Made by a program: the position numbers and the translations under genes. Below, piece by piece: positions 15,914 to 24,217 of a DNA stretch of 64,000 bases (position 1 is the first letter of the stretch; each line of letters starts with the position of its first letter). The stretch is taken from positions 1 through 64,000 of the forward strand of contig NZ_JAPDDS010000015.1 of the NCBI RefSeq assembly GCF_025950085.1. Direction: 5' to 3'. The DNA comes from Luteolibacter flavescens. GTDB lineage: Bacteria > Verrucomicrobiota > Verrucomicrobiia > Verrucomicrobiales > Akkermansiaceae. The notes beneath the pieces were generated by a model, which saw only the letters and a program-made list of their open reading frames with translations, made no database searches and was not told the DNA's origin.

Positions 15914-16624
15914 TCAATCCCCCGCGAAGTAGATCCCTTCGATCTCCGCGTTGTCCGCCATCACGTTCGTGTTCGCCTTCCACCAGCCGAGCAGGCCGAA
16001 GTTCGTCTTGATCAGCAGGTGCTCGCCGTCGCGCAGCACGACTTCGAGGGATTCGCCCGCGGGGACATTCGCGATGGTTTCGCCGCCGTCCTTCTTCGCT
16101 AGGAGCTTCAGCGCCACCTTGGCCTTCGTCTTCATGCCAACGTAGGAAAAGGGCTGCTCGATCTCCACGAGCTTGCCGCCGCGGATGGCATACTTCGCCT
16201 GCTCCTGGTGCAGGCGGTTCGCCCGGCCGCTGACGTAGAGGAAGCCATTGCCCGGGACGATGAGGCTCTCGCCGCCGATGCTGCCGAGCACCTTGCCCGA
16301 CTTCTCGTCCGTGATGACGAAGGCGGGATCGGCGCTCGGGCCGGAGTCGAAGTCGATGAAGTACGTCGTCCCTTCCTCGCGGTTGATCTTCGTCGAGACG
16401 AGCCGCCGGGCATCCGGCTCGCCTTCTTCCACGGCCAGCTCCTTGTCGAGCACCTGCGTCACCGCAGGGTCGTAGGAAAGCTTGCCGGGAAAGGGCGACA
16501 GATCCTCCGGCACGGCCACGGACTTCAGCCCCGGGAAGGAGGCGGCCGATTCCTCCGCGCGGGCGGAAACGAGGGCGAGCAGGGAAAGCGAAACGGCAAG
16601 GATGGCGTGGCGACGCAGGTGCAT
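15914..16624 (-). CDS. Hypothetical secreted protein
   Basis: The 236-residue product has a signal peptide (RRHAILAVSLSLLALVSARA). The mature part alternates beta strands and ends with an SH3-like stretch (VPAGESLEVVLRDGEHLLIKT, LLGWWKANTN) reminiscent of bacterial SH3 domains. The ATG at 16624 is chosen because the signal peptide begins there; the upstream open frame is not conserved-looking. It is divergent from proS with about 218 bp between starts. Function unknown. Confidence 0.75.
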   Translation of the reverse strand: MHLRRHAILAVSLSLLALVSARAEESAASFPGLKSVAVPEDLSPFPGKLSYDPAVTQVLDKELAVEEGEPDARRLVSTKINREEGTTYFIDFDSGPSADPAFVITDEKSGKVLGSIGGESLIVPGNGFLYVSGRANRLHQEQAKYAIRGGKLVEIEQPFSYVGMKTKAKVALKLLAKKDGGETIANVPAGESLEVVLRDGEHLLIKTNFGLLGWWKANTNVMADNAEIEGIYFAGD

Positions 16625-16842
16625 GGATCGGATCAGGGTAATGCCTCCACCTCTAACGAGAATCCCCGCGCGGGCTAATGGAAATTTGGACCGAGCGGGC
16701 AACACGATGCCGCCGGGTCCGCCGCCGGCACTCAAAATTGGCGTGCAAATCGGCCGCGTCCGGGACCAAATCCGCGGGCCGCGCGACCCGGCGGACAGTG
16801 ATTCGTCCCGGTCGGCGGCTCGCGTTTCTCCATCCCAAGCCA

Positions 16843-18360
16843 ATGTCCGACAAGACCGCCATCACCCCGACCCGTGCCCAGGATTTCCCCGAGTGGTACC
16901 AGCAGGTCATCAAAGCCGCCGACATGGCGGAGAATTCGGAAACCCGCGGCTGCATGGTGATCAAGCCGTGGGGCTACGGCATCTGGGAACTCATCCAGCA
17001 GCAGCTCGACCGGAAGTTCAAGGCGACCGGACACCAGAACGCCTACTTCCCCCTGCTCATCCCCATCTCCTACCTGGAGAAGGAAGCCGAGCACGCCGAG
17101 GGCTTCGCCACCGAGTGCGCCGTGGTCACTCACCACCGCCTGGAGCCGCAGAAGGACCCGGTGACGGGCAAGACGAAGATGATCCCGACCGGCGAGCTCG
17201 CCGAGCCCTACATCATCCGCCCGACCTCCGAGACCATCATCGGCGCGGCATTCTCGCGCTGGGTGCAGAGCTACCGCGACCTGCCCCTGCTGATCAACCA
17301 GTGGGCGAATGTGATGCGCTGGGAGATGCGCCCGCGTCTCTTCCTCCGCACCGCGGAATTCCTCTGGCAGGAAGGCCATACCGCGCACGAGACGCAGGAG
17401 GAGGCGATCGACGAGACCCGCCAGATGCATCGCGTCTATGAGGACTTCCTGCGGAATCACCTCGCGATCCCCGTGATCCCCGGCGAGAAGACCGAGAACG
17501 AGCGCTTCCCCGGTGCCGACATGACCCTGACCGTCGAGGCCATGGTCCAGGACCGCAAGGCCATCCAGGCCGGCACGTCGCACTATCTCGGCCAAAATTT
17601 CTCGAAGGCGCAGGAGATCGCCTTCACCGGCCGCGATGGCGTGAAGCAATACGTCCACACCACCTCGTGGGGCGTCTCCACGCGCATGATCGGCACGCTG
17701 ATCATGGCGCACGCGGATGACGATGGACTGGTGCTGCCGCCGCGCGTAGCCACCCAGCAGATCGTCATCATCCCCGTCACGCCGAAGGAAGACTCGAAGC
17801 AAGCCGTGCTCGACGCCTGCAAGGCGCTCGCCGAGACGCTGCGCCTGGAGAAGAACTTCCACGGCGATCCCCTGCGCGTGCACGTCGATGCCCGCGACAT
17901 CCAGGGCGGCATCAAGAAGTGGGAGTGGGTGAAGAAGGGCGTGCCGATCCGCATCGAGATAGGCCCGCGCGACATCGAGACCCGCAAGGTCTGCGTCCAG
18001 CGCCGCGACCGTGCTTCGAACGAAAAGGAATTCATGGACAAGGAGGACTTCCTCCGCTCCGCCACGGACATCCTGCAGGACATCCACGTCACGCTGCTGA
18101 CCCGCGCCACGGAATTCCGCGACGCGAACATCGCGCCCTGCGACACCATCGCCGACTTCCACGCGCACTGGTCGAAGGATAATCCCGGCTGGCTGCTCAC
18201 CCCGTGGGCCGGAACGCCGGACGAGGAAGACGAGCTTTCCAAGCTGCACAAGATCACCATCCGCTGCCTGCCGCTCGACAAGCAGGACGAGCCCGAAGCC
18301 AACTGCATCCTCACCGGCAAGCCGACCAAGTCGCGCGCCATCTGGGGGCGTAGCTACTGA
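16843..18360 (+). CDS. proS: Prolyl-tRNA synthetase, archaeal/eukaryote-type short form
   Basis: It charges tRNA-Pro in the cytoplasm. The 505-residue protein has class II synthetase motifs: RPTSETIIGAAFSRW, the motif 2 region RWEMRPRLFLRTAEFLWQEG, and a TSWGVSTRMIGTLIMAHADD motif 3 region. It has an anticodon-binding domain and the C-terminal zinc-type extension ending in WGRSY. It lacks the editing insertion of E. coli-type ProRS, so it belongs to the short archaeal/eukaryotic-like group found in some bacteria. The start at 16843 is the first ATG consistent with family length; a terminator follows. Confidence 0.95.
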   Translation: MSDKTAITPTRAQDFPEWYQQVIKAADMAENSETRGCMVIKPWGYGIWELIQQQLDRKFKATGHQNAYFPLLIPISYLEKEAEHAEGFATECAVVTHHRLEPQKDPVTGKTKMIPTGELAEPYIIRPTSETIIGAAFSRWVQSYRDLPLLINQWANVMRWEMRPRLFLRTAEFLWQEGHTAHETQEEAIDETRQMHRVYEDFLRNHLAIPVIPGEKTENERFPGADMTLTVEAMVQDRKAIQAGTSHYLGQNFSKAQEIAFTGRDGVKQYVHTTSWGVSTRMIGTLIMAHADDDGLVLPPRVATQQIVIIPVTPKEDSKQAVLDACKALAETLRLEKNFHGDPLRVHVDARDIQGGIKKWEWVKKGVPIRIEIGPRDIETRKVCVQRRDRASNEKEFMDKEDFLRSATDILQDIHVTLLTRATEFRDANIAPCDTIADFHAHWSKDNPGWLLTPWAGTPDEEDELSKLHKITIRCLPLDKQDEPEANCILTGKPTKSRAIWGRSY

Positions 18361-18387
18361 TCCCAAGATCGATCTCCAAGGAAAGAA

Positions 18388-18416
18388 GCGGCGGCCTCCA
18401 CGGGCCGCCGCTTTTT
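18388..18416 (+). terminator. Rho-independent terminator of proS
   Basis: A perfect 9-bp stem GCGGCGGCC/GGCCGCCGC with loop TCCACG is followed by TTTTT, 27 bp after the proS stop. Confidence 0.93.
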
Positions 18417-18499
18417 GCTTTCTGCGTGGGAGTTCGGATCTCTCCGCATCGGTCGCATTATCTTGTCTCCCGGCCGTGCCGCAGGGATGATACATGGCA

Positions 18500-19219
18500 A
18501 TGGAGGTCCGACTCCCGCCCCAGCCATCCCCCGATGTCCCCGCCCCACCGCCGGGGCCGGAGGCGATGCGGTCACGCTCCAACCTGTATATGATGTGGGG
18601 TGTCGGCGGGCTCCTGGCACTTCTCGGAACCGGCCTCCTCCCGCCTCTTTTCCTGAAGTCGAAGAAGGCCCCTCACCGGACGGAAGCCGTCTCGAATATG
18701 AGGCAAGTCCATATCGCCTTGCTCGGCTTCGAGGCAGATTACGGACGCTTTCCCGACGCCTCGACCATCGCCGATGTGAGGTCCAGAACGCATACCACCC
18801 TCTCGCTCGGCACCACGAGTTCCAATGACTACTTCCGCCAGCTGCTCGCCACCGGTGACGCCAAGACCGAGCGAATCTTTTGGGCGGATGTGCCAGCCAC
18901 CCCGCGCAAGCCGAATGAAACTCTCGGAGCGGACGCCCTGAAAAAAGGCGAGTGCTCCTTTTCTTACATCGCGGGACTTTCCTCGTCTTCCGATTCAGCG
19001 ACACCTCTCGCAGCGACACCGATGATTCCGGGCACCGATCATTTCGATCCCGACCCCTTCTTCGACAAGGCGATCATCCTTCGCATCGATGGATCGGTGA
19101 AGCTGGAGACCATCAGGACCGACAACCACAAAGTCGCCGTCGCTGGAAGGAAGACCCTCTTCGAACCAAGCTACGCCATCTGGAACGGCAAGGCCCCGGA
19201 CATCAAGTGGCCGGAATAG
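18500..19219 (+). CDS. Paralogue 1 of the 'PPQPPPD...DIKWPE' pseudopilin-like membrane family (detached copy)
   Basis: The 239-residue protein has a cytoplasmic proline-rich head (LPPQPSPDVPAPPPGPEA), one transmembrane helix (about residues 33-53), and an outer domain opening SNMRQVHIALLGFEADYGRFPD. It then has KKGECSFSYIAGLSSSS, an IDGSVK segment and the invariant C-terminus GKAPDIKWPE. The NMRQ..AL..FE..YG.FP stretch and DG-x-V resemble the DUF1559/H-X9-DG pseudopilin fold, but no prepilin cleavage site precedes the helix. It is the most divergent of five copies. The ATG at 18500 matches the paralogues; 18494 is the alternative. Confidence 0.8.
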   Translation: MEVRLPPQPSPDVPAPPPGPEAMRSRSNLYMMWGVGGLLALLGTGLLPPLFLKSKKAPHRTEAVSNMRQVHIALLGFEADYGRFPDASTIADVRSRTHTTLSLGTTSSNDYFRQLLATGDAKTERIFWADVPATPRKPNETLGADALKKGECSFSYIAGLSSSSDSATPLAATPMIPGTDHFDPDPFFDKAIILRIDGSVKLETIRTDNHKVAVAGRKTLFEPSYAIWNGKAPDIKWPE

Positions 19220-19256
19220 TCCACCCTTCACAAATCTCCGCACCCCTTCGCGATCT

Positions 19257-19961
19257 ATGGCCCCCTCCCGAGAAACATCCTCTCCCATCGCGTCCGGCAG
19301 GAAGCGGAGGCGCAAGCTGGTGGCGATCATCATCCTCGGCCTCATCGCATGGCGGGCATGGCCTGTTGCTTCCGCTTTGACCGGTTGGAACACCCGGGGC
19401 GCGGTGGTTTACACTCCATTGTCCGAATACTTCCTGCCCCCCGCGCAGAAGCCGGATGAGATCCGCTCGGGAATGGCGCACCCCGGATTCGCCCCCCTGA
19501 TGTTCTCGGCGCAGGTCATCTTTTGCCCTCGGGCCGTCCGACACGGACATGCCTTTTGGTGCAATGACCCCGCGCTTTCCGATGCTCAGGCCGGTCAGCT
19601 TGCGGAGATCCTTGCCTCGGCCGACACCTACGAGCCATGGCTGGGCCACAAGGGCTGCGGAGGATTTCACGCAGACTGGTACGTCCGCTGGGGAGAGGGA
19701 GCCGAGCGGCACGAGGTCATCATCTGCGAAGGCTGCCACGAGGCACTGGCGTATCACGGCGGCGGCTTCATCCGCTGTGATATCTGCACGAGCGAATCCA
19801 AGCCGTGGTCCATTCGGAGGAGGGAAAGAGCAAGTGATCCCGCCCTCCCGACTTCTGCCATGCCCGGCCATCCCTCAGCCCGGGCCATCGGCCCGGGTTA
19901 TGGACGCGGGGATAAAGGCGGCCTGAAGGGTCGCGATAGGAGTTGGGTTATTCATCGGTGA
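19257..19961 (+). CDS. Hypothetical membrane-anchored protein with repeat-derived C-terminus
   Basis: The 234-residue protein has a basic N-terminus, one membrane helix (KLVAIIILGLIAWRAW) and an outer domain with paired cysteines (GHKGCGGFHADWYVRW, ICEGCHEALAYHGGGFIRCDIC). The domain effectively ends around residue 195. The last 35-40 residues are encoded by the hairpin repeat at 19861-19942 and look non-conserved (PGHPSARAIGPGYGRGDKG). It follows paralogue 1 by 37 bp. Family not recognised; the C-x2-C motifs could bind metal. Confidence 0.7.
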   Translation: MAPSRETSSPIASGRKRRRKLVAIIILGLIAWRAWPVASALTGWNTRGAVVYTPLSEYFLPPAQKPDEIRSGMAHPGFAPLMFSAQVIFCPRAVRHGHAFWCNDPALSDAQAGQLAEILASADTYEPWLGHKGCGGFHADWYVRWGEGAERHEVIICEGCHEALAYHGGGFIRCDICTSESKPWSIRRRERASDPALPTSAMPGHPSARAIGPGYGRGDKGGLKGRDRSWVIHR

Positions 19962-20112
19962 AGAAGGCCGATGATGTCGGTGGATCATCGGGCAAAGGGG
20001 CGCATTGGCGGAGGCGGTCGTTCCCCCTATCGCTGCCCTTCAGGCCGCCGATCTACCAGTAACGGGACCCGGGCCGATGGCCCGGGCTGAGGGATGGCCG
20101 GGCCTTTGGCCC
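19861..20112. repeat. Composite inverted pair of hairpin modules
   Basis: The module at 19861-19942 (GCCCGGCCATCCCTCAGCCC ... GGCGGCCTGAAGGGTCGCGA) returns as its complement at 20027-20112. This is the same head-to-head design as 3699-4002. Its left half overlaps the 3' end of the preceding CDS. The gap up to 20229 contains no gene. Confidence 0.8.
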
Positions 20113-20152
20113 TGAAGAACCCGATTACCAAGCCCCACCGCCCCATCTGACC

Positions 20153-20231
20153 GTGCGCGTGCGCGTGCGCGTGCCCGACCTCCGACCTCCGACCTCCGAC
20201 CTCCGACCTCCGACCTCCGACCTCCGACCTC
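20153..20231. repeat. GCGCGT hexamer run followed by eight CCGACCT heptamers
   Basis: A short alternating GTGCGC tract (about 20155-20174) leads into an uninterrupted run of the 7-bp unit CCGACCT to 20231. The run abuts the 3' end of the transglutaminase gene at 20230. It is a microsatellite-like tract with no unit spacers, so not CRISPR. Confidence 0.9.
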
Positions 20232-21111
20232 ACACCACCATCTCCTCCGGCGTGGAAAACTCCACTGCCACGGTCATGCTGAGGAAGGCGCCGCTGGCGC
20301 CGAAGTATCGCCCGCTGACGGGCATGACGCCGCGCGGATGATGGCTCGTGCCCGTCACGATGTGCCGGTGATCGCAACGCCGACCGGTGGTGGAGTCAAA
20401 GCCGCACCAGCCGAGATCCGGGAAATACGCTTCCGTCCACGCGTGCGTGGAGCCCCGCGCGGCACGCGTCGCCTGGCAATCCAGGTAGCCGCTGGCAAAG
20501 CGCGCGGCGATGCCCAGGTGCCGCAGCGTCTCCATCATCAGCGTGGCCACGTCCCGGCAGGAGCCGGTGCCGAGCGAGAGCGTGGTAGCGGGCGTCTGCA
20601 CGCCCTTCTGCTCCCGGCGCTCGTAGCGGATCTTTTCATGGATGATCCCCGCGAGCCTCACGACGAATGCCTCGGCGCTGGGGAAGTCCCCGGGATTTGG
20701 CAGCGTGCCGATGAATTCCTTCACCGCCGCCGTCTCCTCTGCATACACCGGCGTGAGGTAGCCGACCACGATGCCGTGCTCCATCGTATCATACTCCAGC
20801 GGATACGGGCTCGGGCTATGCGCGATGAGCGGGGGCACCTCGGGATCGAAGAAACGCCGCACCGATACCTCGACGTCGAATCTCAGTTCGCTCCCCGGCT
20901 TATGGAAATGCGCGTGCGCCACGGAATTCCCGAAGATATCCCGCGTCCACACCACGTCCGCCTGCGGGGATATCTCCAGCAGCAGGCTCTCCACCCGCAG
21001 GTCGTGCCCCTCGCGCGGGCGGATGACCAGCCGGTGCGGCTGAAACGTCACCGGCTCCGCATAGCGGTAGTGCGTGCGGTGGACGATCTTCAGCAGGTGG
21101 CTGTCGCTCAT
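20230..21111 (-). CDS. Transglutaminase-like cysteine protease/amidase, copy 1
   Basis: The 293-residue protein has the bacterial transglutaminase N-terminal domain (IVHRTHYRYAEPVTFQPHRL) and a transglutaminase core with the triad in place: Cys in GTGSCRDVA (C185), His in STHAWTEAY (H223), Asp in GFDSTTG (D239). There is no signal peptide, so it acts in the cytoplasm, probably as a peptidase or amidase. Its start overlaps the stop of the next gene by 4 bp, so the two transglutaminases form a coupled pair. The C-terminus abuts a CCGACCT tract. Confidence 0.9.
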   Translation of the reverse strand: MSDSHLLKIVHRTHYRYAEPVTFQPHRLVIRPREGHDLRVESLLLEISPQADVVWTRDIFGNSVAHAHFHKPGSELRFDVEVSVRRFFDPEVPPLIAHSPSPYPLEYDTMEHGIVVGYLTPVYAEETAAVKEFIGTLPNPGDFPSAEAFVVRLAGIIHEKIRYERREQKGVQTPATTLSLGTGSCRDVATLMMETLRHLGIAARFASGYLDCQATRAARGSTHAWTEAYFPDLGWCGFDSTTGRRCDHRHIVTGTSHHPRGVMPVSGRYFGASGAFLSMTVAVEFSTPEEMVV

Positions 21112-21953
21112 GAGTCGATGACGATGGCCTGGCCCGCGAGGTCATCGGGGCCGAGCGGTTTGAAATCCGGCGACGTACACGATACCACCATTCCGTTGAA
21201 TTGCAGCGAGCCGAAGATCGTCGCCACCGAGGCATCCGCCGCATCGCGGCCCGTGGCGATGCGCACCAGTCCATTCAGCGAGGCCAGGCGCGTGGGGTCG
21301 AAGATGATCCAGCGGTTCCCGATGCACGCCTCGAAGCACGCGTGGAAGTCCGGCGGCTGCATGTCGCACGCATAGCCGGTGAAGTAGCGCGCGGGGATGG
21401 ACAGTGCGCGGCACAGCGCGATGCCCAGGTGCGCGAAGTCCCGGCACACGCCCGCACGCTGCGTCACGGTGTCAAATGCCGAGGTGGCCGTATCCGTGCT
21501 GCCGGAGAGGTAGTCGATGTTTTCGAAGATCCAGTCCGCGATCGCCACCACCTGATCGTAGGGATGGGCGATGCCGCCGAATTCCTTCCACGCGAGCTTC
21601 CCCAGCAGGTCCGCCTGGCAGTAGCGGCTGGGAAAGAGGAAGGGCAGCGCGGAGCGGTGGATGCGGGACACCGGCACGTCCCGCAGGGACTGGTGGCTCA
21701 CCATCTGCGGGCGGATATCCGCGGTGACGGAGTAGGCGATGTCGAGCTGCGTCGCATCCCCGGTATCGAGCCGGATGTAGCGGTTGTCCCCGGATGTCTC
21801 GATCGGCAGCTCCTCCCACTTCACCCCCGGCGTGATCTCGAAGACCTCATTCGAAAGCGTCTGGTTCGGCGTCTTCAGCGCGTGGAGATTCAGCAGCACG
21901 GTGCTGCGCTGGAGGACCTGATAGTGGAGCTCGGCGTGGATCTGGAAGGGCAT
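21108..21953 (-). CDS. Transglutaminase-like protein, copy 2
   Basis: The 281-residue protein has the same architecture as its downstream partner but is clearly diverged. Its triad is in TQRAGVCRDFAHLG (C170), DFHACFEAC (H204) and IIFDPTR (D219). The N-terminal domain (HAELHYQVLQRSTVLLNLHAL) is of the type found in tandem transglutaminase operons. No signal peptide. It comes first in a two-gene operon reading leftward and is divergent from the paralogue array. Substrate unknown. Confidence 0.9.
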   Translation of the reverse strand: MPFQIHAELHYQVLQRSTVLLNLHALKTPNQTLSNEVFEITPGVKWEELPIETSGDNRYIRLDTGDATQLDIAYSVTADIRPQMVSHQSLRDVPVSRIHRSALPFLFPSRYCQADLLGKLAWKEFGGIAHPYDQVVAIADWIFENIDYLSGSTDTATSAFDTVTQRAGVCRDFAHLGIALCRALSIPARYFTGYACDMQPPDFHACFEACIGNRWIIFDPTRLASLNGLVRIATGRDAADASVATIFGSLQFNGMVVSCTSPDFKPLGPDDLAGQAIVIDS

Positions 21954-22045
21954 GATCCGGCCATTCTGGCGCGAATGCGGAATTACGCAAACGACGGAGC
22001 GCGAGCTTGAGTGGAAGGCCGGAAGCGTGGAAATTCAGGAAAGCC

Positions 22046-22759
22046 ATGGAACCGACCCTGCCGCCCCAACCCCCACCCGATGTCCCGGCCCCACCGCCGG
22101 GCCCGGAGGCGGAGAAGTCCTGGAACCGGATGACGTCGATCCTCCTGCTCGGTGGTATCTGCCTGTTGATTCTGACGCCGTTCGTTCTGAGTCGCCCCCC
22201 TTTCAAGGCACGCAAGAATGCGGACCCAGTCGAGGCGTCGCAGAACATCCGGCAAGTTCACATCGCCCTTTTGAATTTCGAATCTGAATACGGAGCATTC
22301 CCGGACGCATCGACCATCCCCGTGGTGCAATCGCGCACGGGGACCACGCTATCGCTTGGCAACAGCAGCTCGAATGAACTCTTCAGGCAGATGTTCGCCT
22401 CTGTTGCGAGAACGGAGTCGATCTTCTGGGCAAAAACCGCCGGCTCTCCGCGCAAGCCGGACCATCAGCTGGGAAGCCATACCCTCACGAAAGGCGAGTG
22501 CGGCTTCACCTACATCGCCGGGCTTTCTTCCAGCTCGGATCCCTTCGCCCCGGTCGCGATGGCCCCGGTCATCCCCGGCACGTGGGAATTCGACCCCAAG
22601 CCATTCGATGGAATGGCCATCATCCTCCATGTTAACGGCACCTCAAAATTTGAGCCTATCGACAAAAACGGCCACGTGATGACCGGCGGCATGAGCATCT
22701 TCGATCCGCGGCAGCCTTACTGGCGAGGCAAGGGCCCGGACATCAAGTGGCCGGAATGA
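22046..22759 (+). CDS. Paralogue 2 of the 'PPQPPPD...DIKWPE' family (first of four in tandem)
   Basis: The 237-residue protein begins MEPTLPPQPPPDVPAPPPGP, then KSWNRM and one transmembrane helix. The outer domain has QNIRQVHIALLNFESEYGAFPD, IFWAKTAGSPRKPDHQLGS, KGECGFTYIAGLSSSSDP, VIPGTWEFDP, VNGTSKF and the invariant tail GKGPDIKWPE. Unlike its sisters it reads NGTS where they have DGSV. The ATG at 22046 is chosen because it aligns with the sister starts; an upstream ATG (22007) would add 13 unrelated residues. The next copy starts 7 bp after its stop. Confidence 0.85.
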   Translation: MEPTLPPQPPPDVPAPPPGPEAEKSWNRMTSILLLGGICLLILTPFVLSRPPFKARKNADPVEASQNIRQVHIALLNFESEYGAFPDASTIPVVQSRTGTTLSLGNSSSNELFRQMFASVARTESIFWAKTAGSPRKPDHQLGSHTLTKGECGFTYIAGLSSSSDPFAPVAMAPVIPGTWEFDPKPFDGMAIILHVNGTSKFEPIDKNGHVMTGGMSIFDPRQPYWRGKGPDIKWPE

Positions 22760-22766
22760 TCCACCC

Positions 22767-23483
22767 ATGAACGCGACCCTGCCACCCCAGCCACCGCCCG
22801 ACCTCCCGGCCCCACCGCCGGGCCCGGAGGCGAAGAAGTCGCGAGACCGGATGACGTTGGTGATCTTGATCGGCGGCATCTGCGCGCTCCTCGCTATGTT
22901 TGCGGTTTCGGATCGGTTGGTGGTTGTCCGCTCTCCTGTGAGGGCGGATTTCGTCGAGGCCTCAAACAATATCCGTCAGGTTCACCTCATGCTGGCGGAT
23001 TTTGACGCCGAGTTTGGAAGCTTTCCCGATGCATCCACGGTCAGCGCAGTGCAGTCGGACACCGGCACCACCCTCGTTCTCGGCACGAGCAGCTCGAATG
23101 ATCTTTTCCGGCAACTGATCGCCTACAATGTGAACGTGGAATCGATCTTCTGGTCAAAGACCGATGGATCTCCGCGCAAGCCGGACAACGTGCTCGGAAG
23201 CGGGGCTCTCAAGAAAGGCGAGTGCGGCTTCACCTACATCTCCGGACTTTCGTCGTCTTCCGATCCCTCCGCACCCTTGGCAATGGCCCCGGTCATCCCG
23301 GGTACCTGGCGATTTGACCCGACACGGTATGAAGGCGATGCCGTGGTGATCCAAGTCGATGGCTCAGTGAAGCACTACCCCATCGACAAAAACGGCGACG
23401 TGATGATCGACGGCATGAGCATCTTCGACCCGCGTCAACCCTACTGGCGCGGCAAGGGCCCGGACATCAAGTGGCCGGAATGA
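22767..23483 (+). CDS. Paralogue 3 of the family (second in tandem)
   Basis: The 238-residue protein has the head MNATLPPQPPPDLPAPPPGP, basic KKSRDRM, a transmembrane helix (LVILIGGICALLAMFAV) and an outer domain with NNIRQVHLMLADFDAEFGSFPD, GECGFTYISGLSSSSDPSAP, VDGSVKHYPID and the tail GKGPDIKWPE. The N-terminal head and C-terminal tail are nearly identical to the neighbours, whereas the middle differs. That pattern is expected from tandem duplication with gene conversion or selection on both ends. Confidence 0.88.
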   Translation: MNATLPPQPPPDLPAPPPGPEAKKSRDRMTLVILIGGICALLAMFAVSDRLVVVRSPVRADFVEASNNIRQVHLMLADFDAEFGSFPDASTVSAVQSDTGTTLVLGTSSSNDLFRQLIAYNVNVESIFWSKTDGSPRKPDNVLGSGALKKGECGFTYISGLSSSSDPSAPLAMAPVIPGTWRFDPTRYEGDAVVIQVDGSVKHYPIDKNGDVMIDGMSIFDPRQPYWRGKGPDIKWPE

Positions 23484-23490
23484 ACCATCC

Positions 23491-24210
23491 ATGAATGCCA
23501 CCCTGCCACCCCAGCCACCACCCGACGCCCCGCCCCCACCGCCGGGCACGGAGGCGGAGAAGTCGCGCCGGAAGATGAAGTGGATTCTCCGGATCGGCGG
23601 AGGCTGCTTGCTCCTCTCCGTCCTCGCAGGCTTGGCTAATCCAAAGATCGTGCGCTCATCCACGAAGTCGGACCAGGTGGAGGCATCACAAAATATCCGG
23701 CAGGTTTACGTCGCCCTGTTAGACTTTGAGTCCGAGTTCGGAACTTTCCCGGACGGGTCCACCATTTCCGCTGTTCAGTCGCGCACAAGCACCCCCCTCT
23801 CGCTCGGCAAAGGCAGCTCGAATGAAATGTTCCGGCAGTTGATCGCCTACCGCACCACCACAAGCGAATCAATCTTTTGGGCCAAGACCTCCGATACCCG
23901 ACACAAGCCCGACAACGTGCTGGGAAACGGTGCCCTCAAGAAAGGGGAATGCTCGTTCACCTACATCGCCGGACTCTCCACCTCATCCGATCCCACCGCA
24001 CCGCTCATGATGGCCCCGGTCATCCGAGGCACCTGGCAGTTCGACCCCAAGTCGTTTGTCGGGATAGCCGTGGTGATCCACGTCGATGGCTCGGTGAAGC
24101 CCTACCCCATCGACCAGCACGGCGACGTGATGATCGGCGGCATGAGCATCTTCGACCCACGTCAGCCCTACTGGCGCGGCAAAGGCCCGGACATCAAGTG
24201 GCCGGAATGA
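23491..24210 (+). CDS. Paralogue 4 of the family (third in tandem)
   Basis: The 239-residue protein has the same layout: proline-rich head MNATLPPQPPPDAPPPPPGT, KSRRKMK, membrane helix, QNIRQVYVALLDFESEFGTF, then GECSFTYIAGLSTSSDPTAP, VDGSVKPYPID and GKGPDIKWPE. It diverges from the others mainly at IFWAKTSDTRHKPDN and around the membrane helix. It is spaced 7 bp from both neighbours, so one polycistronic message is likely. Confidence 0.88.
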   Translation: MNATLPPQPPPDAPPPPPGTEAEKSRRKMKWILRIGGGCLLLSVLAGLANPKIVRSSTKSDQVEASQNIRQVYVALLDFESEFGTFPDGSTISAVQSRTSTPLSLGKGSSNEMFRQLIAYRTTTSESIFWAKTSDTRHKPDNVLGNGALKKGECSFTYIAGLSTSSDPTAPLMMAPVIRGTWQFDPKSFVGIAVVIHVDGSVKPYPIDQHGDVMIGGMSIFDPRQPYWRGKGPDIKWPE

Positions 24211-24217
24211 ACCATCC

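Noticed and set aside
16732-18582. A 616-residue minus-strand open frame
   Set aside because: It is antisense to proS, which has full synthetase motifs; the frame has no recognisable domain.
20176-20231. CCGACCT run considered as a CRISPR array
   Set aside because: The units are 7 bp with no spacers; there are no cas genes. It is a microsatellite.
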